DNA of 5,755 nucleotides from Legionellales bacterium (GCA_013215905.1 JABSQI010000122.1:1-5755), one strand, 5' to 3'; shown: positions 1-5,755, numbered from the stretch's first letter. Program-made: numbers and translations. Notes: generated from the sequence alone by a model not told the origin.

Positions 1-54
1 TCGATAAAAATACGATGACCCATCTACTAGAACAACTTCTTGTGAATCTTTCAT
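1..54 (-). CDS. polA: DNA polymerase I, N-terminal fragment (cut by window edge)
   Basis: The minus strand from the ATG at 54-52 reads MKDSQEVVLVDGSSYFYR before the window ends. The VLVDGSSYxYR string is the start of the 5'-3' exonuclease (FEN-like) domain of bacterial DNA polymerase I (E. coli: LILVDGSSYLYR), and its Asp belongs to the metal-binding active site. The enzyme fills gaps, removes RNA primers from Okazaki fragments and acts in excision repair. Only 18 of the roughly 900 codons are present, so nothing can be said about the proofreading or polymerase domains. It starts 6 nt after the rsmE stop, in the same frame, so it is probably the fourth gene of the yggT-metK-rsmE unit. The identification rests on a short but highly characteristic motif. 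Confidence 0.85.
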   Translation of the reverse strand, partial: MKDSQEVVLVDGSSYFYR

Positions 55-60
55 ACTATT

Positions 61-792
61 TTACATATCTCCTTGGATACTCTGTACAATTGTCAAAGCA
101 GATATTACTGCTGTTTCAGAACGTAGAATTCTTGGCCCCAAACTTACTCCATGCCAATTATATTTAGCTAAAGCTTCCATCTCTTCATCCATTAGGCCTC
201 CTTCTGGACCAATAAGTATTTTTATTGTTTTACCCATAGATGAAATATTTTTCAATTTATTTTTACACTTAGGGCTAAAATATATCCCAAAATAACCATC
301 GAGCTCACTAGCCCAACTACTAAATTTAACAGGTGTTGATAGTTTCGGCAACTTTACTCTCCCTGATTGAGAGCAAGAACTTATTATAATCCCTTGCCAA
401 TGCTTGAGCTTTTTATCAAGCCTAGATCCTACAAGGTTTATATTACACCTTTTCGTAACAATAGGTACAATACTTGAGACCCCCAATTCTACTGCTTTTT
501 GAATAGACAAATCCATCTTATCTGGCTTAATTAAGCCTATTCCTAATTCAATAGATAATGATGATTCAGTGTTGCTAGCAATATTTTTCAGTAGGTGTAC
601 ACAAACTGCTTTTTTACCATTTATATCTACAATATTAGCCAAGAAACTTTGACCACTTCCATTAAATACTTCTAGTGGATCCTCTAGCCTTCTTTTTAAT
701 ACATTAATCAAATGATGGCTAACGTCTTTTGATAAAACCACTTGTGCATTTAATACAAGCTCACCTTCATGGTATATTCTAGGGACCCTCAT
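61..792 (-). CDS. rsmE: 16S rRNA (uracil1498-N3)-methyltransferase RsmE
   Basis: RsmE uses S-adenosylmethionine to methylate N3 of U1498 in helix 44 of 16S rRNA, acting on the assembled 30S subunit. The 243-residue product has the family layout: an N-terminal PUA-like RNA-binding part (about 1-75, beginning RVPRIYHEGEL) and a C-terminal SPOUT (trefoil-knot) domain. Visible signatures are KPDKMDLSIQKAVELGV (89-105), SQSGR (141-145), GPEGGL (195-200) and LGPRILRSETA (218-228), the last two building the SAM-binding knot. The usual Glu before QSGR is Ser here. An open frame extends 14 codons further upstream to 834, but that would overlap metK; the Met at 792 gives the standard MRxxR N-terminus and lies 8 nt after the metK stop. 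No strong Shine-Dalgarno is visible, so translation may be coupled to metK. The upstream neighbour makes its methyl donor. Confidence 0.96.
   Translation of the reverse strand: MRVPRIYHEGELVLNAQVVLSKDVSHHLINVLKRRLEDPLEVFNGSGQSFLANIVDINGKKAVCVHLLKNIASNTESSLSIELGIGLIKPDKMDLSIQKAVELGVSSIVPIVTKRCNINLVGSRLDKKLKHWQGIIISSCSQSGRVKLPKLSTPVKFSSWASELDGYFGIYFSPKCKNKLKNISSMGKTIKILIGPEGGLMDEEMEALAKYNWHGVSLGPRILRSETAVISALTIVQSIQGDM
69..74 (-). promoter_or_regulatory. Candidate ribosome binding site for polA
   Basis: On the minus strand this reads AAGGAG, a strong Shine-Dalgarno match inside the last codons of rsmE. It lies 14 nt before the polA ATG at 54, longer than the usual 5-9 nt. No other in-frame start is nearer, because the rsmE stop codon is in the same frame two codons upstream of the ATG. 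Translation of polA may therefore be weak or coupled to rsmE termination. Confidence 0.4.
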
Positions 793-800
793 TTTTTTAC

Positions 801-1943
801 TTAGAGATTGTCCATACCATCTAAAGATTCCCAAGACAAATTTAAGTCAGTTCGACCAAAGTGCCCGTAGCTAGCCAGTTTACGATAAATTGGCCTTCTT
901 AGATCTAGTCTTTGAATAATTCCTTTGGGAGTAAAATCAAAACTATCGCGGATTATTTCTTGGATTTCATGCAAAGAAATTTTTTCTGTGTTAAAACAAT
1001 CCACATCTACAGATATAGGTTTTTCTAAACCAATTGCATAGGATAGCCTGATTTCACATTTATCCGCTAGCTCTTTTGCTACAATCTGCTTTGCAACCAA
1101 TCGAGCCATATATGCCCCTGATCTATCTACTTTAGTAGGATCTTTACCTGAAAAGCATCCTCCCCCATGCTTAGCCATCCCACCATATGTATCAACAATG
1201 ATTTTCCTTCCAGTTAACCCACAATCCCCAAGAGGACCACCAATTACAAACCTTCCTGTCGGATTTACTTCAAACCTAGTATTATTGTCTAACCAACCTT
1301 CCGGAAAAATTGGCCTAATGATTTCTTCAATTACTGCTTCTACCAGATCTTCCCTTGATATATCTGGAGCATGTTGGGTTGAAAGAACAACAGCCTCTAC
1401 TCCTGTCGGAATATTATCTTGATATTTTAGCGTTACTTGTGATTTGGCATCCGGTCTTAACCAAGATAACACCTTTTTCTTTCTTAAATATGCTTGTCTT
1501 TGCATTAATTTATGAGCATACATTATCGGTGCAGGCATGAATTCCTCAGTTTCATTGCAGGCATATCCAAACATTATTCCTTGATCACCAGCGCCTATAC
1601 AATCATTATCATCAACAACCCCCATAGAGATATCAGTAGATTGCTTTCCAATAGACGTTAAAACTGCACAAGACTCCCAATCAAATCCTATATCTGGATT
1701 ATCATAGCCAATATCTTTTATGGTATCACGAGCTACTTTTTCAATATCAACAAAAACTGAAGTTGAGAATTCTCCTGCAACTAATACCATTCCTGTCTTT
1801 ACTAGTGTTTCACAAGCAATTAGAGCATTAGGATCATGCTCAAGAATTGCATCCAAAACTGCATCTGAAATCTGATCAGCCACTTTATCAGGGTGTCCTT
1901 CAGATACAGACTCAGAAGTATGTAATATTATATTTTCTGCCAT
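801..1943 (-). CDS. metK: S-adenosylmethionine synthase
   Basis: MetK condenses ATP and methionine into S-adenosylmethionine, releasing phosphate and pyrophosphate, in the cytoplasm, normally as a tetramer. The 380-residue protein is full length (E. coli 384). It shows [11 protein letters not shown] (10-20, with the ATP-contacting His17 and metal-binding Asp19), the signature [11 protein letters not shown] (117-127), [11 protein letters not shown] (161-171), [17 protein letters not shown] (239-255) and the P-loop-like GGGCFSGKD (260-268) followed by PTKVDRS. Cys263 replaces the commoner Ala, which the family tolerates. The start chosen is the ATG at 1943, giving [12 protein letters not shown]; an alternative ATG at 1958 would add MGLFK and overlap yggT by 14 nt. 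A GGGA sequence about 9-12 nt upstream could serve as a weak ribosome binding site. The gene begins 1 nt after the yggT stop, so no separate leader or SAM riboswitch is possible directly in front of it. Confidence 0.98.
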   Translation of the reverse strand: MAENIILHTSESVSEGHPDKVADQISDAVLDAILEHDPNALIACETLVKTGMVLVAGEFSTSVFVDIEKVARDTIKDIGYDNPDIGFDWESCAVLTSIGKQSTDISMGVVDDNDCIGAGDQGIMFGYACNETEEFMPAPIMYAHKLMQRQAYLRKKKVLSWLRPDAKSQVTLKYQDNIPTGVEAVVLSTQHAPDISREDLVEAVIEEIIRPIFPEGWLDNNTRFEVNPTGRFVIGGPLGDCGLTGRKIIVDTYGGMAKHGGGCFSGKDPTKVDRSGAYMARLVAKQIVAKELADKCEIRLSYAIGLEKPISVDVDCFNTEKISLHEIQEIIRDSFDFTPKGIIQRLDLRRPIYRKLASYGHFGRTDLNLSWESLDGMDNL

Positions 1944-1944
1944 T

Positions 1945-2517
1945 TTAAATAATCCCAAAGCCTAATTGTTTTATAGGATGTACCAAAACTATTGTTATCA
2001 ACTTTAATACAATCAAAGCTGCAATTGGACTTAGATCTAAACCAGAAATTGGAGGGATCCATCTTCTGAATATACTCAAGTAGGGCTCTGTTATTTGAAA
2101 TAGAATAACTACAATAGAATTTGCCACATTCTGTCCAATCCAACTTAATATTACTACAATCAAAATCGCCATAAACATTAAATTTACTGCCAAATCAAGA
2201 ACTTCACCTATAGACCAAATAAATAAACCTATAAAATTAGGAAGCGTATGATATTGCATAATAATTAAAATTAACAATTTAATATTAGTAACTAATAATA
2301 ATAATAATATAACTCTTATATTTATGTAATTTATGTTAGGGATAAAATTTTTTAAAGGCTTGATAACGGGTTCTGTTAAATTAATAGCAAGCTGTGATAA
2401 AGGATTATGGTAATCTGCTCTTATGATTGGCAAAATTAGTCTCAATAATAAGATATAGATATATAAATCAAATATAATATTAGTTAAAAAAACTATTGCC
2501 ATATTTATACTCTGCAT
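1945..2517 (-). CDS. yggT: YggT family integral membrane protein
   Basis: The product is 190 residues, close to E. coli YggT (188). YggT proteins are inner-membrane proteins of unsettled role, linked to osmotic or cation stress in E. coli and related to plastid CCB3/YlmG. Hydrophobic segments lie near residues 7-31, 64-88, 97-128 and 163-181. The family's internal duplication is visible: [15 protein letters not shown] (46-60) and [15 protein letters not shown] (141-155) are the two YGGT repeats. [10 protein letters not shown] (33-42) is typical of the proteobacterial proteins. The start is fixed by AGGAG six nt upstream of the ATG. Five successive TTA codons (2293-2307) encode a Leu tract in the second membrane segment. 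In many proteobacteria yggT follows proC; here proC is not adjacent and yggT heads the metK unit instead. Confidence 0.93.
   Translation of the reverse strand: MQSINMAIVFLTNIIFDLYIYILLLRLILPIIRADYHNPLSQLAINLTEPVIKPLKNFIPNINYINIRVILLLLLVTNIKLLILIIMQYHTLPNFIGLFIWSIGEVLDLAVNLMFMAILIVVILSWIGQNVANSIVVILFQITEPYLSIFRRWIPPISGLDLSPIAALIVLKLITIVLVHPIKQLGFGII
2293..2307. repeat. Trinucleotide tract (TAA)5 inside yggT
   Basis: Five perfect TAA units on the plus strand correspond to five TTA leucine codons of yggT (residues 71-75). Slippage here would change the length of the membrane segment by whole residues without breaking the frame. It may simply reflect strong AT codon bias in a Leu-rich helix. Confidence 0.6.
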
Positions 2518-2523
2518 CCTACT

Positions 2524-2528
2524 CTCCT
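2524..2528 (-). promoter_or_regulatory. Ribosome binding site of yggT
   Basis: The minus strand reads AGGAG, separated by 6 nt from the ATG at 2517. It is the best-spaced Shine-Dalgarno match in the window and supports the yggT start, and with it the first gene of the four-gene minus-strand unit. Confidence 0.75.
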
Positions 2529-2530
2529 AT

Positions 2531-2763
2531 AGACTAAATTTAATCTATCATAATCTAAATGGAACCTTAACCCCACATAAAAAGAATAAAAGTTTTTCTC
2601 AAGCCAATTTATAAAATTATTTACAAATATGTATAATTTACAAGCATAGTATACTATTAATTCATAATTAATATCACAACTATTTTTATTAAGTTCTAAA
2701 ATATAATCTATCAATACATATTAAATAATTACTTTATAACAATTTTTATTAACTTTATAAAGC
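2531..2763. other. Divergent AT-rich intergenic region between yggT and pilT
   Basis: This 233-nt stretch separates the minus-strand yggT unit from plus-strand pilT and must hold promoters for both directions. By hand count it is about 18% G+C, much lower than the flanking genes. On the minus strand TATACT (within 2640-2660) and a TTGAGA at about 2595-2600 look promoter-like but I could not pair them at good spacing. On the plus strand TATAAC at 2735-2740 and TATAAA at 2756-2761 precede pilT. It also contains one copy of the 18-bp repeat. At this base composition such boxes occur easily by chance, so no promoter is assigned firmly. Confidence 0.6.
2708..2725 (+). repeat. 18-bp direct repeat, copy 1 (upstream of pilT)
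   Basis: CTATCAATACATATTAAA occurs here and again, identically and in the same orientation, at 5725-5742. This copy ends 38 nt before the pilT ATG. Similarity appears to continue for about 13 more bases (AATTA then a T-rich run) if single-base gaps are allowed. It contains a small hyphenated dyad, AATA-CA-TATT. Being confined to the two long non-coding gaps, it may be a shared regulatory or promoter element; the function is unknown. Confidence 0.7.
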
Positions 2764-3810
2764 ATGAAAATTTCAGAATTACTGACATTTGCCTTCAAAA
2801 ATAACTCTTCTGATGTTCATTTATCTGCTGGGCTCCCCCCTATGTTACGAATTGATGGAGAATTAACACGTATTGAAGCAGAACCATTAACAGATCAACA
2901 AATTACCAAATTATTACAAGAAATAATGACCGAAAACCAGATGACTATTTTTAAGAAAGAACTTGAAGTTGATTTTTCCTTTGAAATTAACAACTTATCT
3001 AGATTTAGAGTAAATGCTTTTATGCAAAACAGAGGTATAGCAGCTGTATTAAGACTAATACCAGAGGCAATACCTAGTTTATCAGAGCTAGGACTCCCTG
3101 AGATTTTTCAAGATTTTTGTCTAATGCCGAAAGGATTAGTAATTGTTACAGGTCCAACCGGAAGTGGCAAAAGTTCAACTTTAGCTGCTATGATTAACTT
3201 TATTAATGACTCAAAAAGTAAACATATTATTACTATAGAAGATCCAATAGAATTTGTTCACAAAAGTAATAAGTGTTTAATCAACCAACGCGAAGTACAT
3301 CGTGATACCCATGGATTTAATATTTCTTTGAAATCAGCATTAAGAGAAGATCCAGACATAATCCTCATTGGAGAGATGCGTGACTTAGAAACTATACGGC
3401 TTGCTCTTACTGCAGCAGAAACAGGCCACCTAGTATTTGGAACCTTACATACAACATCTGCTATTCAAACTATAAATAGAATAATAGATGTGTTTCCCGG
3501 TTCAGAACAAAATTTAGTTCGATCAATGTTGTCAGAGTCACTAAACTGTGTTATTTCAAAAACTTTACTAAAGAAAAAGTCTGGAGGAAGAATTGTTGCC
3601 CTTGAAATCATGCGTCAGACTCATGCTATTAGTAATCTAATTAGAGAGAATAAAATACCTCAAATGTACTCTGCTATTCAATCGGGAGCAGCCCTTGGAA
3701 TGCATACACTTGATCAACATCTTTTAAAACTAGTTAAGGACAATCTGGTAGATACTGCTGTTGCAGAAGATGTTGCGATAAACAAAGATACATTTACCAC
3801 CAGCAATTGA
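2764..3810 (+). CDS. pilT: Type IV pilus retraction ATPase PilT
   Basis: PilT is the cytoplasmic hexameric ATPase that depolymerises type IV pili, driving twitching, DNA uptake or surface attachment. The 348-residue protein has the normal length. It has an N-terminal PAS-like domain (about 1-100, with SDVHLSAGLPPMLRIDGEL at 16-34) and a RecA-like ATPase domain. Walker A is GPTGSGKSS (130-138), the Asp box is IITIEDPIEF (155-164), the Walker B segment is REDPDIILIGEMRD (194-207) and the His box is TGHLVFGTLHT (220-230). The C-terminal retraction motif, AIRNLIRE in canonical PilT, reads AISNLIRE (288-295), so its first Arg is Ser. The E. coli paralogue yggR sits beside yggS/yggT, which matches the divergent yggT here. 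No other pilus gene is in the window. The start is the only ATG fitting the conserved N-terminus; no clear Shine-Dalgarno precedes it. PilU is the main alternative but length and motifs favour PilT. Confidence 0.93.
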   Translation: MKISELLTFAFKNNSSDVHLSAGLPPMLRIDGELTRIEAEPLTDQQITKLLQEIMTENQMTIFKKELEVDFSFEINNLSRFRVNAFMQNRGIAAVLRLIPEAIPSLSELGLPEIFQDFCLMPKGLVIVTGPTGSGKSSTLAAMINFINDSKSKHIITIEDPIEFVHKSNKCLINQREVHRDTHGFNISLKSALREDPDIILIGEMRDLETIRLALTAAETGHLVFGTLHTTSAIQTINRIIDVFPGSEQNLVRSMLSESLNCVISKTLLKKKSGGRIVALEIMRQTHAISNLIRENKIPQMYSAIQSGAALGMHTLDQHLLKLVKDNLVDTAVAEDVAINKDTFTTSN

Positions 3811-3833
3811 TTATCTTCTGGTAATTCTATAAT
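3807..3833 (+). promoter_or_regulatory. Candidate promoter for yqgE-ruvX
   Basis: TTGATT (3807-3812, overlapping the pilT stop codon) and a perfect TATAAT (3828-3833) are separated by 15 nt, slightly short for sigma-70. The yqgE ATG follows TATAAT after 9 nt, so transcription would begin within a few bases of the start codon, giving a leaderless or nearly leaderless mRNA. No Shine-Dalgarno is visible, which is consistent. At this A+T content TATAAT is common by chance. Confidence 0.35.
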
Positions 3834-3842
3834 ATTAAATAT

Positions 3843-4412
3843 ATGTTAGAACAAAATAGATTCAGTTTATTAGATCAAATTATCGTATCTATGCCTTCGA
3901 TGCAAGATTCTTTTTTTAACCGTTGTATCATATATATTTGTGAACACACCCCTGAAGGAGCTATTGGATTAATCTTAAATAAAAAAATGAAAACGGACAT
4001 TTTTAGTATATTTGATCAAATGAAAATTAACTATGAAAAAGAAAAAGTAAAAAATTTCCCTGTCATAATAGGCGGCCCGTTACAACCAGAAAGAGGTTTC
4101 ATTTTGCACAATCCTTGTGGAAATTGGAAGTCATCTTTACAAGCTAACAAAGAATATATAATAACAACATCTAAAGACATATTAGAAGCTATTGCTGTTG
4201 GCAAAGGCCCTGATCAAGCTTTAATAATTTTAGGATATTGCGGTTGGGATGGTGAGCAATTAACTCAGGAAATATTAGAAAATTCTTGGGTGAACTGTAC
4301 CGCTAATAAAGAACTAATTTTTAACATCCCAATTGAACAACGTTGGCAAGAAAGTCTAAAAATGATAGGTATTTCACACTCAAACATCCAATTAATTTCT
4401 GGTCATGCTTGA
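3843..4412 (+). CDS. yqgE: YqgE/AlgH family protein (UPF0301)
   Basis: This is a 189-residue member of the YqgE/AlgH (DUF179) family, close to the usual 185-190. The family is widespread in proteobacteria, forms a small alpha/beta fold, and has no settled biochemical role; the name AlgH comes from an implied effect on alginate regulation in Pseudomonas. Family blocks are ICEHTPEGAIGLILNK (32-47), GGPLQPERGFILH (77-89), and the stretch around 120-150 with GPDQALIILGYCGWDGEQL followed by ENSWV. The C-terminus SGHA is also typical. It lies 32 nt after pilT. Its last 8 nt overlap ruvX, the same pairing as in E. coli and many other proteobacteria, so the two are almost certainly co-translated. A hydrolysable substrate or catalytic residues cannot be read from the sequence. 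Confidence 0.94.
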   Translation: MLEQNRFSLLDQIIVSMPSMQDSFFNRCIIYICEHTPEGAIGLILNKKMKTDIFSIFDQMKINYEKEKVKNFPVIIGGPLQPERGFILHNPCGNWKSSLQANKEYIITTSKDILEAIAVGKGPDQALIILGYCGWDGEQLTQEILENSWVNCTANKELIFNIPIEQRWQESLKMIGISHSNIQLISGHA

Positions 4413-4836
4413 TTGGTCTACAGCAATGTCATTCGATTTTGGTATGAAAAAAATTGGTGTAGCCATAGGTCAAGCAATTACCAAGTCAGCTTCCCCTATT
4501 TCACAAATATCTGCTATCAATGGTGATCCTAACTGGCAAGAACTTGATAAATTAATAAGAGAATGGCACCCAGATGTTTTAGTAGTTGGTTTACCTTTAA
4601 ATATTGATAATACATGGCAACCCATTACAACCCATGCTAAGAATTTCTTAAAAACATTAGAGGATAAATATCAACTACCAACTTTCTACTCAGATGAAAG
4701 ACTCACAACAAAATCAGCAAAAGAAGAGATTTTTGCTAAATTCGGTTACAAAGGTCTAAAAAAATACTCTGTTGACTCTATAGCAGCAGTACTAATTCTT
4801 GAACAATGGATGCAAGAACAAAATTTTTCTAACTAG
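4405..4836 (+). CDS. ruvX: RuvX/YqgF, RNase H-like nuclease for pre-16S rRNA maturation
   Basis: RuvX (YqgF) is an RNase H-fold nuclease, first proposed as a Holliday junction resolvase and in E. coli implicated in 5'-end maturation of pre-16S rRNA. The 143-residue protein is of normal size. Acidic metal-binding residues are present: Asp11 in FDFGMKKIGVAIG (10-22), Glu98 in SDERLTT (96-102) and Asp124 in VDSIAAVLILE (123-133). VGLPLN (61-66) is the other conserved block. The usual Thr of DFGTK is Met14 here. The ATG at 4405 lies inside the yqgE end; an internal ATG at 4426 would leave too few residues before the first beta strand, so the upstream start is preferred. The 8-nt overlap suggests translational coupling. 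Both RuvX and RsmE, encoded elsewhere in the window, act on 16S rRNA. Confidence 0.95.
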   Translation: MLDWSTAMSFDFGMKKIGVAIGQAITKSASPISQISAINGDPNWQELDKLIREWHPDVLVVGLPLNIDNTWQPITTHAKNFLKTLEDKYQLPTFYSDERLTTKSAKEEIFAKFGYKGLKKYSVDSIAAVLILEQWMQEQNFSN

Positions 4837-4845
4837 ATATCTAAT

Positions 4846-4870
4846 AAAATAGCTTATTTCTACTATTTTT
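4846..4870 (+). terminator. Weak possible terminator after ruvX
   Basis: AAAATAG (4846-4852) can pair with CTATTTT (4863-4869) across a 10-nt loop, followed by a T-rich stretch. The stem has a single G:C pair and would be unstable, so this may be chance in an AT-rich gap. It sits where a terminator would be expected between ruvX and the promoter-like box in front of dsbB. Confidence 0.2.
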
Positions 4871-4874
4871 ATTA

Positions 4875-4880
4875 TATAAT
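4875..4880 (+). promoter_or_regulatory. Candidate -10 box for dsbB
   Basis: A perfect TATAAT ends 6 nt before the dsbB ATG at 4887. No convincing -35 hexamer is seen at 16-18 nt. If used, the transcript would start at or next to the ATG and be leaderless. The absence of any Shine-Dalgarno sequence before dsbB fits this, but the base composition makes chance matches likely. Confidence 0.3.
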
Positions 4881-4886
4881 ATTAAT

Positions 4887-5423
4887 ATGCTAAGTTTATA
4901 TTACACCATCCTATCACAAAAAAATCTTAACTTACTTGGATTCTTTTTTTCAGGTTTTCTAATTGTTGTAGGTATTTGTGTAGAATATTTTTTAGATATC
5001 AAAGCCTGCCCGTTATGTATAGTTCAAAGAGTGGTTTTTGGAAGTTTATCAATTCTATTTCTTGTTTCTTTTATACTTTTTCATCGTCGAAATTTATATA
5101 TTTTTATTCAATTAATAATTGTATCTCTTGCTTCAATTGGACTAATTCTAGCCCTGCGTCAATCATATCTTCAATTATATCCAGATCCACTGGCAACATG
5201 TGGGATATCATTCGATTTTGTTATAAACAATTTTCCTATTTTAGATATAATTAAACATTTATTTAATGGAACTGGTGATTGCCAAGAAATTCAATGGACA
5301 TTACTTGGATTAACAATCCCTATGTGGGCATCAGTTTGGTTTGCCTTTTTTTTAGTTCTAGGTACTTATTTGCTAACAACAAAAATAAAATATTTATTTC
5401 ACTTTCAAAATAAACCTTGCTAA
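4887..5423 (+). CDS. dsbB: Disulfide bond formation protein DsbB
   Basis: DsbB is the inner-membrane quinone reductase that re-oxidises periplasmic DsbA, passing electrons to ubiquinone or menaquinone. The 178-residue protein matches E. coli DsbB in length (176) and plan: four hydrophobic segments near 14-33, 46-65, 70-90 and 142-163. The first periplasmic loop carries CPLC (Cys41, Cys44) followed by QR with Arg48, the quinone-site Arg of the family. The second loop carries Cys105 (in ATCGIS) and Cys132 (in GDCQE), completing both redox pairs. An extra Cys ends the protein (Cys178). It starts 50 nt after ruvX with no Shine-Dalgarno. No dsbA is nearby, so the partner must be encoded elsewhere. 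It contains T7 (4944-4950) and T8 (5346-5353) runs but the frame is intact. Confidence 0.95.
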   Translation: MLSLYYTILSQKNLNLLGFFFSGFLIVVGICVEYFLDIKACPLCIVQRVVFGSLSILFLVSFILFHRRNLYIFIQLIIVSLASIGLILALRQSYLQLYPDPLATCGISFDFVINNFPILDIIKHLFNGTGDCQEIQWTLLGLTIPMWASVWFAFFLVLGTYLLTTKIKYLFHFQNKPC

Positions 5424-5755
5424 TATCTCTTTTTAACTCTCCAAATATCTTATTAACATTATTTCCATTAAAACTAAAGTTAATGTGTTATAGTTTTCTT
5501 GATTTATAAATCTATGATAAATTATATTGTAGTTTTATTTAGTTATTACTCTTTGATTACCATCACGTTATATTTATTATGCGACTCTTTTTACTCAACA
5601 TATTATACTTTATTAAATATATCAACATACTAAATGAGAAATCTGAAGCATCATTATTATAATTAAATTCAATTTTTTTGAAAAATCTATAATCTGGATA
5701 TTCTATTTTTGTTATGTTTGCTAGCTATCAATACATATTAAAATTATCTTTTTTA
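5424..5755. other. AT-rich intergenic region after dsbB, no recognisable gene
   Basis: This 332-nt stretch is about 19% G+C (hand count of 5461-5755). All frames are interrupted; the longest open stretch I noticed is 53 codons on the minus strand (5724-5566) with no start near its beginning and no recognisable motif. A small hairpin CATTAA/TTAATG (5466-5471 with 5480-5485) lies 43 nt after the dsbB stop but lacks a following T-run. A 12-nt palindrome sits at 5501-5512. TATAAT occurs at 5658-5663 and 5688-5693 without good -35 partners. The stretch ends with the second copy of the 18-bp repeat. It could be a regulatory gap, a fully decayed gene, or both. No tRNA or structured RNA was seen. Confidence 0.6.
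5725..5742 (+). repeat. 18-bp direct repeat, copy 2 (right edge)
   Basis: This is an exact, same-strand copy of the element at 2708-2725. It is followed by AATTATC and a T run that resembles the sequence after copy 1 with single-base gaps. By analogy with copy 1, a plus-strand gene may begin a few tens of bases beyond the window. Confidence 0.7.

Noticed and set aside
1060..1070. Possible SAM-responsive control of metK
   Set aside because: metK begins 1 nt after yggT, leaving no room for a riboswitch directly in front of it, and no conserved structured leader was seen in the AT-rich region upstream of yggT.
1149..1175. Cys in place of Ala in the MetK GGGxFSGKD signature
   Set aside because: The family signature allows Ala, Ser or Cys at this position, so it is not evidence of altered function.
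1198..1540. Plus-strand open frames within metK
   Set aside because: They lie antisense to a strongly conserved gene and encode no recognisable product; shadows of metK.
1928..2143. Second minus-strand frame across the yggT-metK junction
   Set aside because: It is an out-of-frame shadow of the yggT 3' end; yggT is intact in its own frame, so no frameshift needs explaining.
2505..2714. Minus-strand open frame of 69 codons upstream of and overlapping yggT
   Set aside because: It needs a TTG start, has no ribosome binding site, overlaps the yggT start, begins within the 18-bp repeat and encodes an unrecognisable N/Y/I/L-rich peptide typical of AT-rich non-coding DNA.
4976..5254. Second plus-strand frame within dsbB
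   Set aside because: It is Ser/Phe-rich with no conserved motif and lies out of frame inside an intact dsbB.
5501..5512. Perfect 12-nt palindrome GATTTATAAATC
   Set aside because: Short AT-rich palindromes are common by chance in such gaps; no second copy, no T-run and no adjacent gene to link it to.
5620..5634. Possible third, degenerate copy of the 18-bp repeat (TATCAACATACTAAA)
   Set aside because: It needs a 2-base gap and a substitution to align; at this base composition that is too weak to count.
5566..5724. Minus-strand stop-to-stop open stretch of 53 codons in the right-hand gap
   Set aside because: No start codon near its beginning, no ribosome binding site, and composition (K, N, I, Y, F) expected from AT-rich sequence; no family recognised.

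Overview
The window is a compact stretch of core bacterial genome, A+T-rich (genes roughly a third G+C by eye, the two long gaps about 18-19% G+C by hand count). Proteins resemble proteobacterial families, and the gene set metK, rsmE, yqgE, ruvX(yqgF), pilT(yggR-like) and yggT is the one that clusters near metK in Escherichia coli. That suggests a gammaproteobacterium (a betaproteobacterium is not excluded). The low G+C, homopolymer runs and AT-rich gaps would fit a host-associated or reduced-genome lineage such as the thioautotrophic symbiont/SUP05 group, but the sequence alone does not settle this.

Left half, minus strand (2517 down to 1): one tight transcription unit read yggT > metK > rsmE > polA. 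The gaps are 1 nt, 8 nt and 6 nt, so co-transcription is very likely. The polA entry is only the first 18 codons of DNA polymerase I, cut by the window edge. The unit joins a membrane protein of unclear role, S-adenosylmethionine synthesis, an SAM-dependent 16S rRNA methyltransferase (a direct consumer of the MetK product) and DNA repair/replication.

Centre (2518-2763): a divergent, very AT-rich intergenic region between yggT and pilT. It holds the yggT ribosome binding site and one copy of an exact 18-bp direct repeat.

Right half, plus strand (2764-5423): pilT, yqgE, ruvX and dsbB. yqgE and ruvX overlap by 8 nt and form a translationally coupled pair. PilT is a complete retraction-type ATPase with one notable substitution in its C-terminal AIRNLIRE motif. 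DsbB is complete, with all four redox cysteines. TATAAT boxes lie just 6-9 nt upstream of the yqgE and dsbB start codons, which lack Shine-Dalgarno sequences.

Right edge (5424-5755): 332 nt without a recognisable gene, about 19% G+C, ending in the second copy of the 18-bp repeat, probably upstream of another plus-strand gene beyond the window.

I found no mobile element, CRISPR array, tRNA, rRNA, toxin-antitoxin or defence system. The most interesting unexplained signal is the repeated 18-mer in the two gaps.
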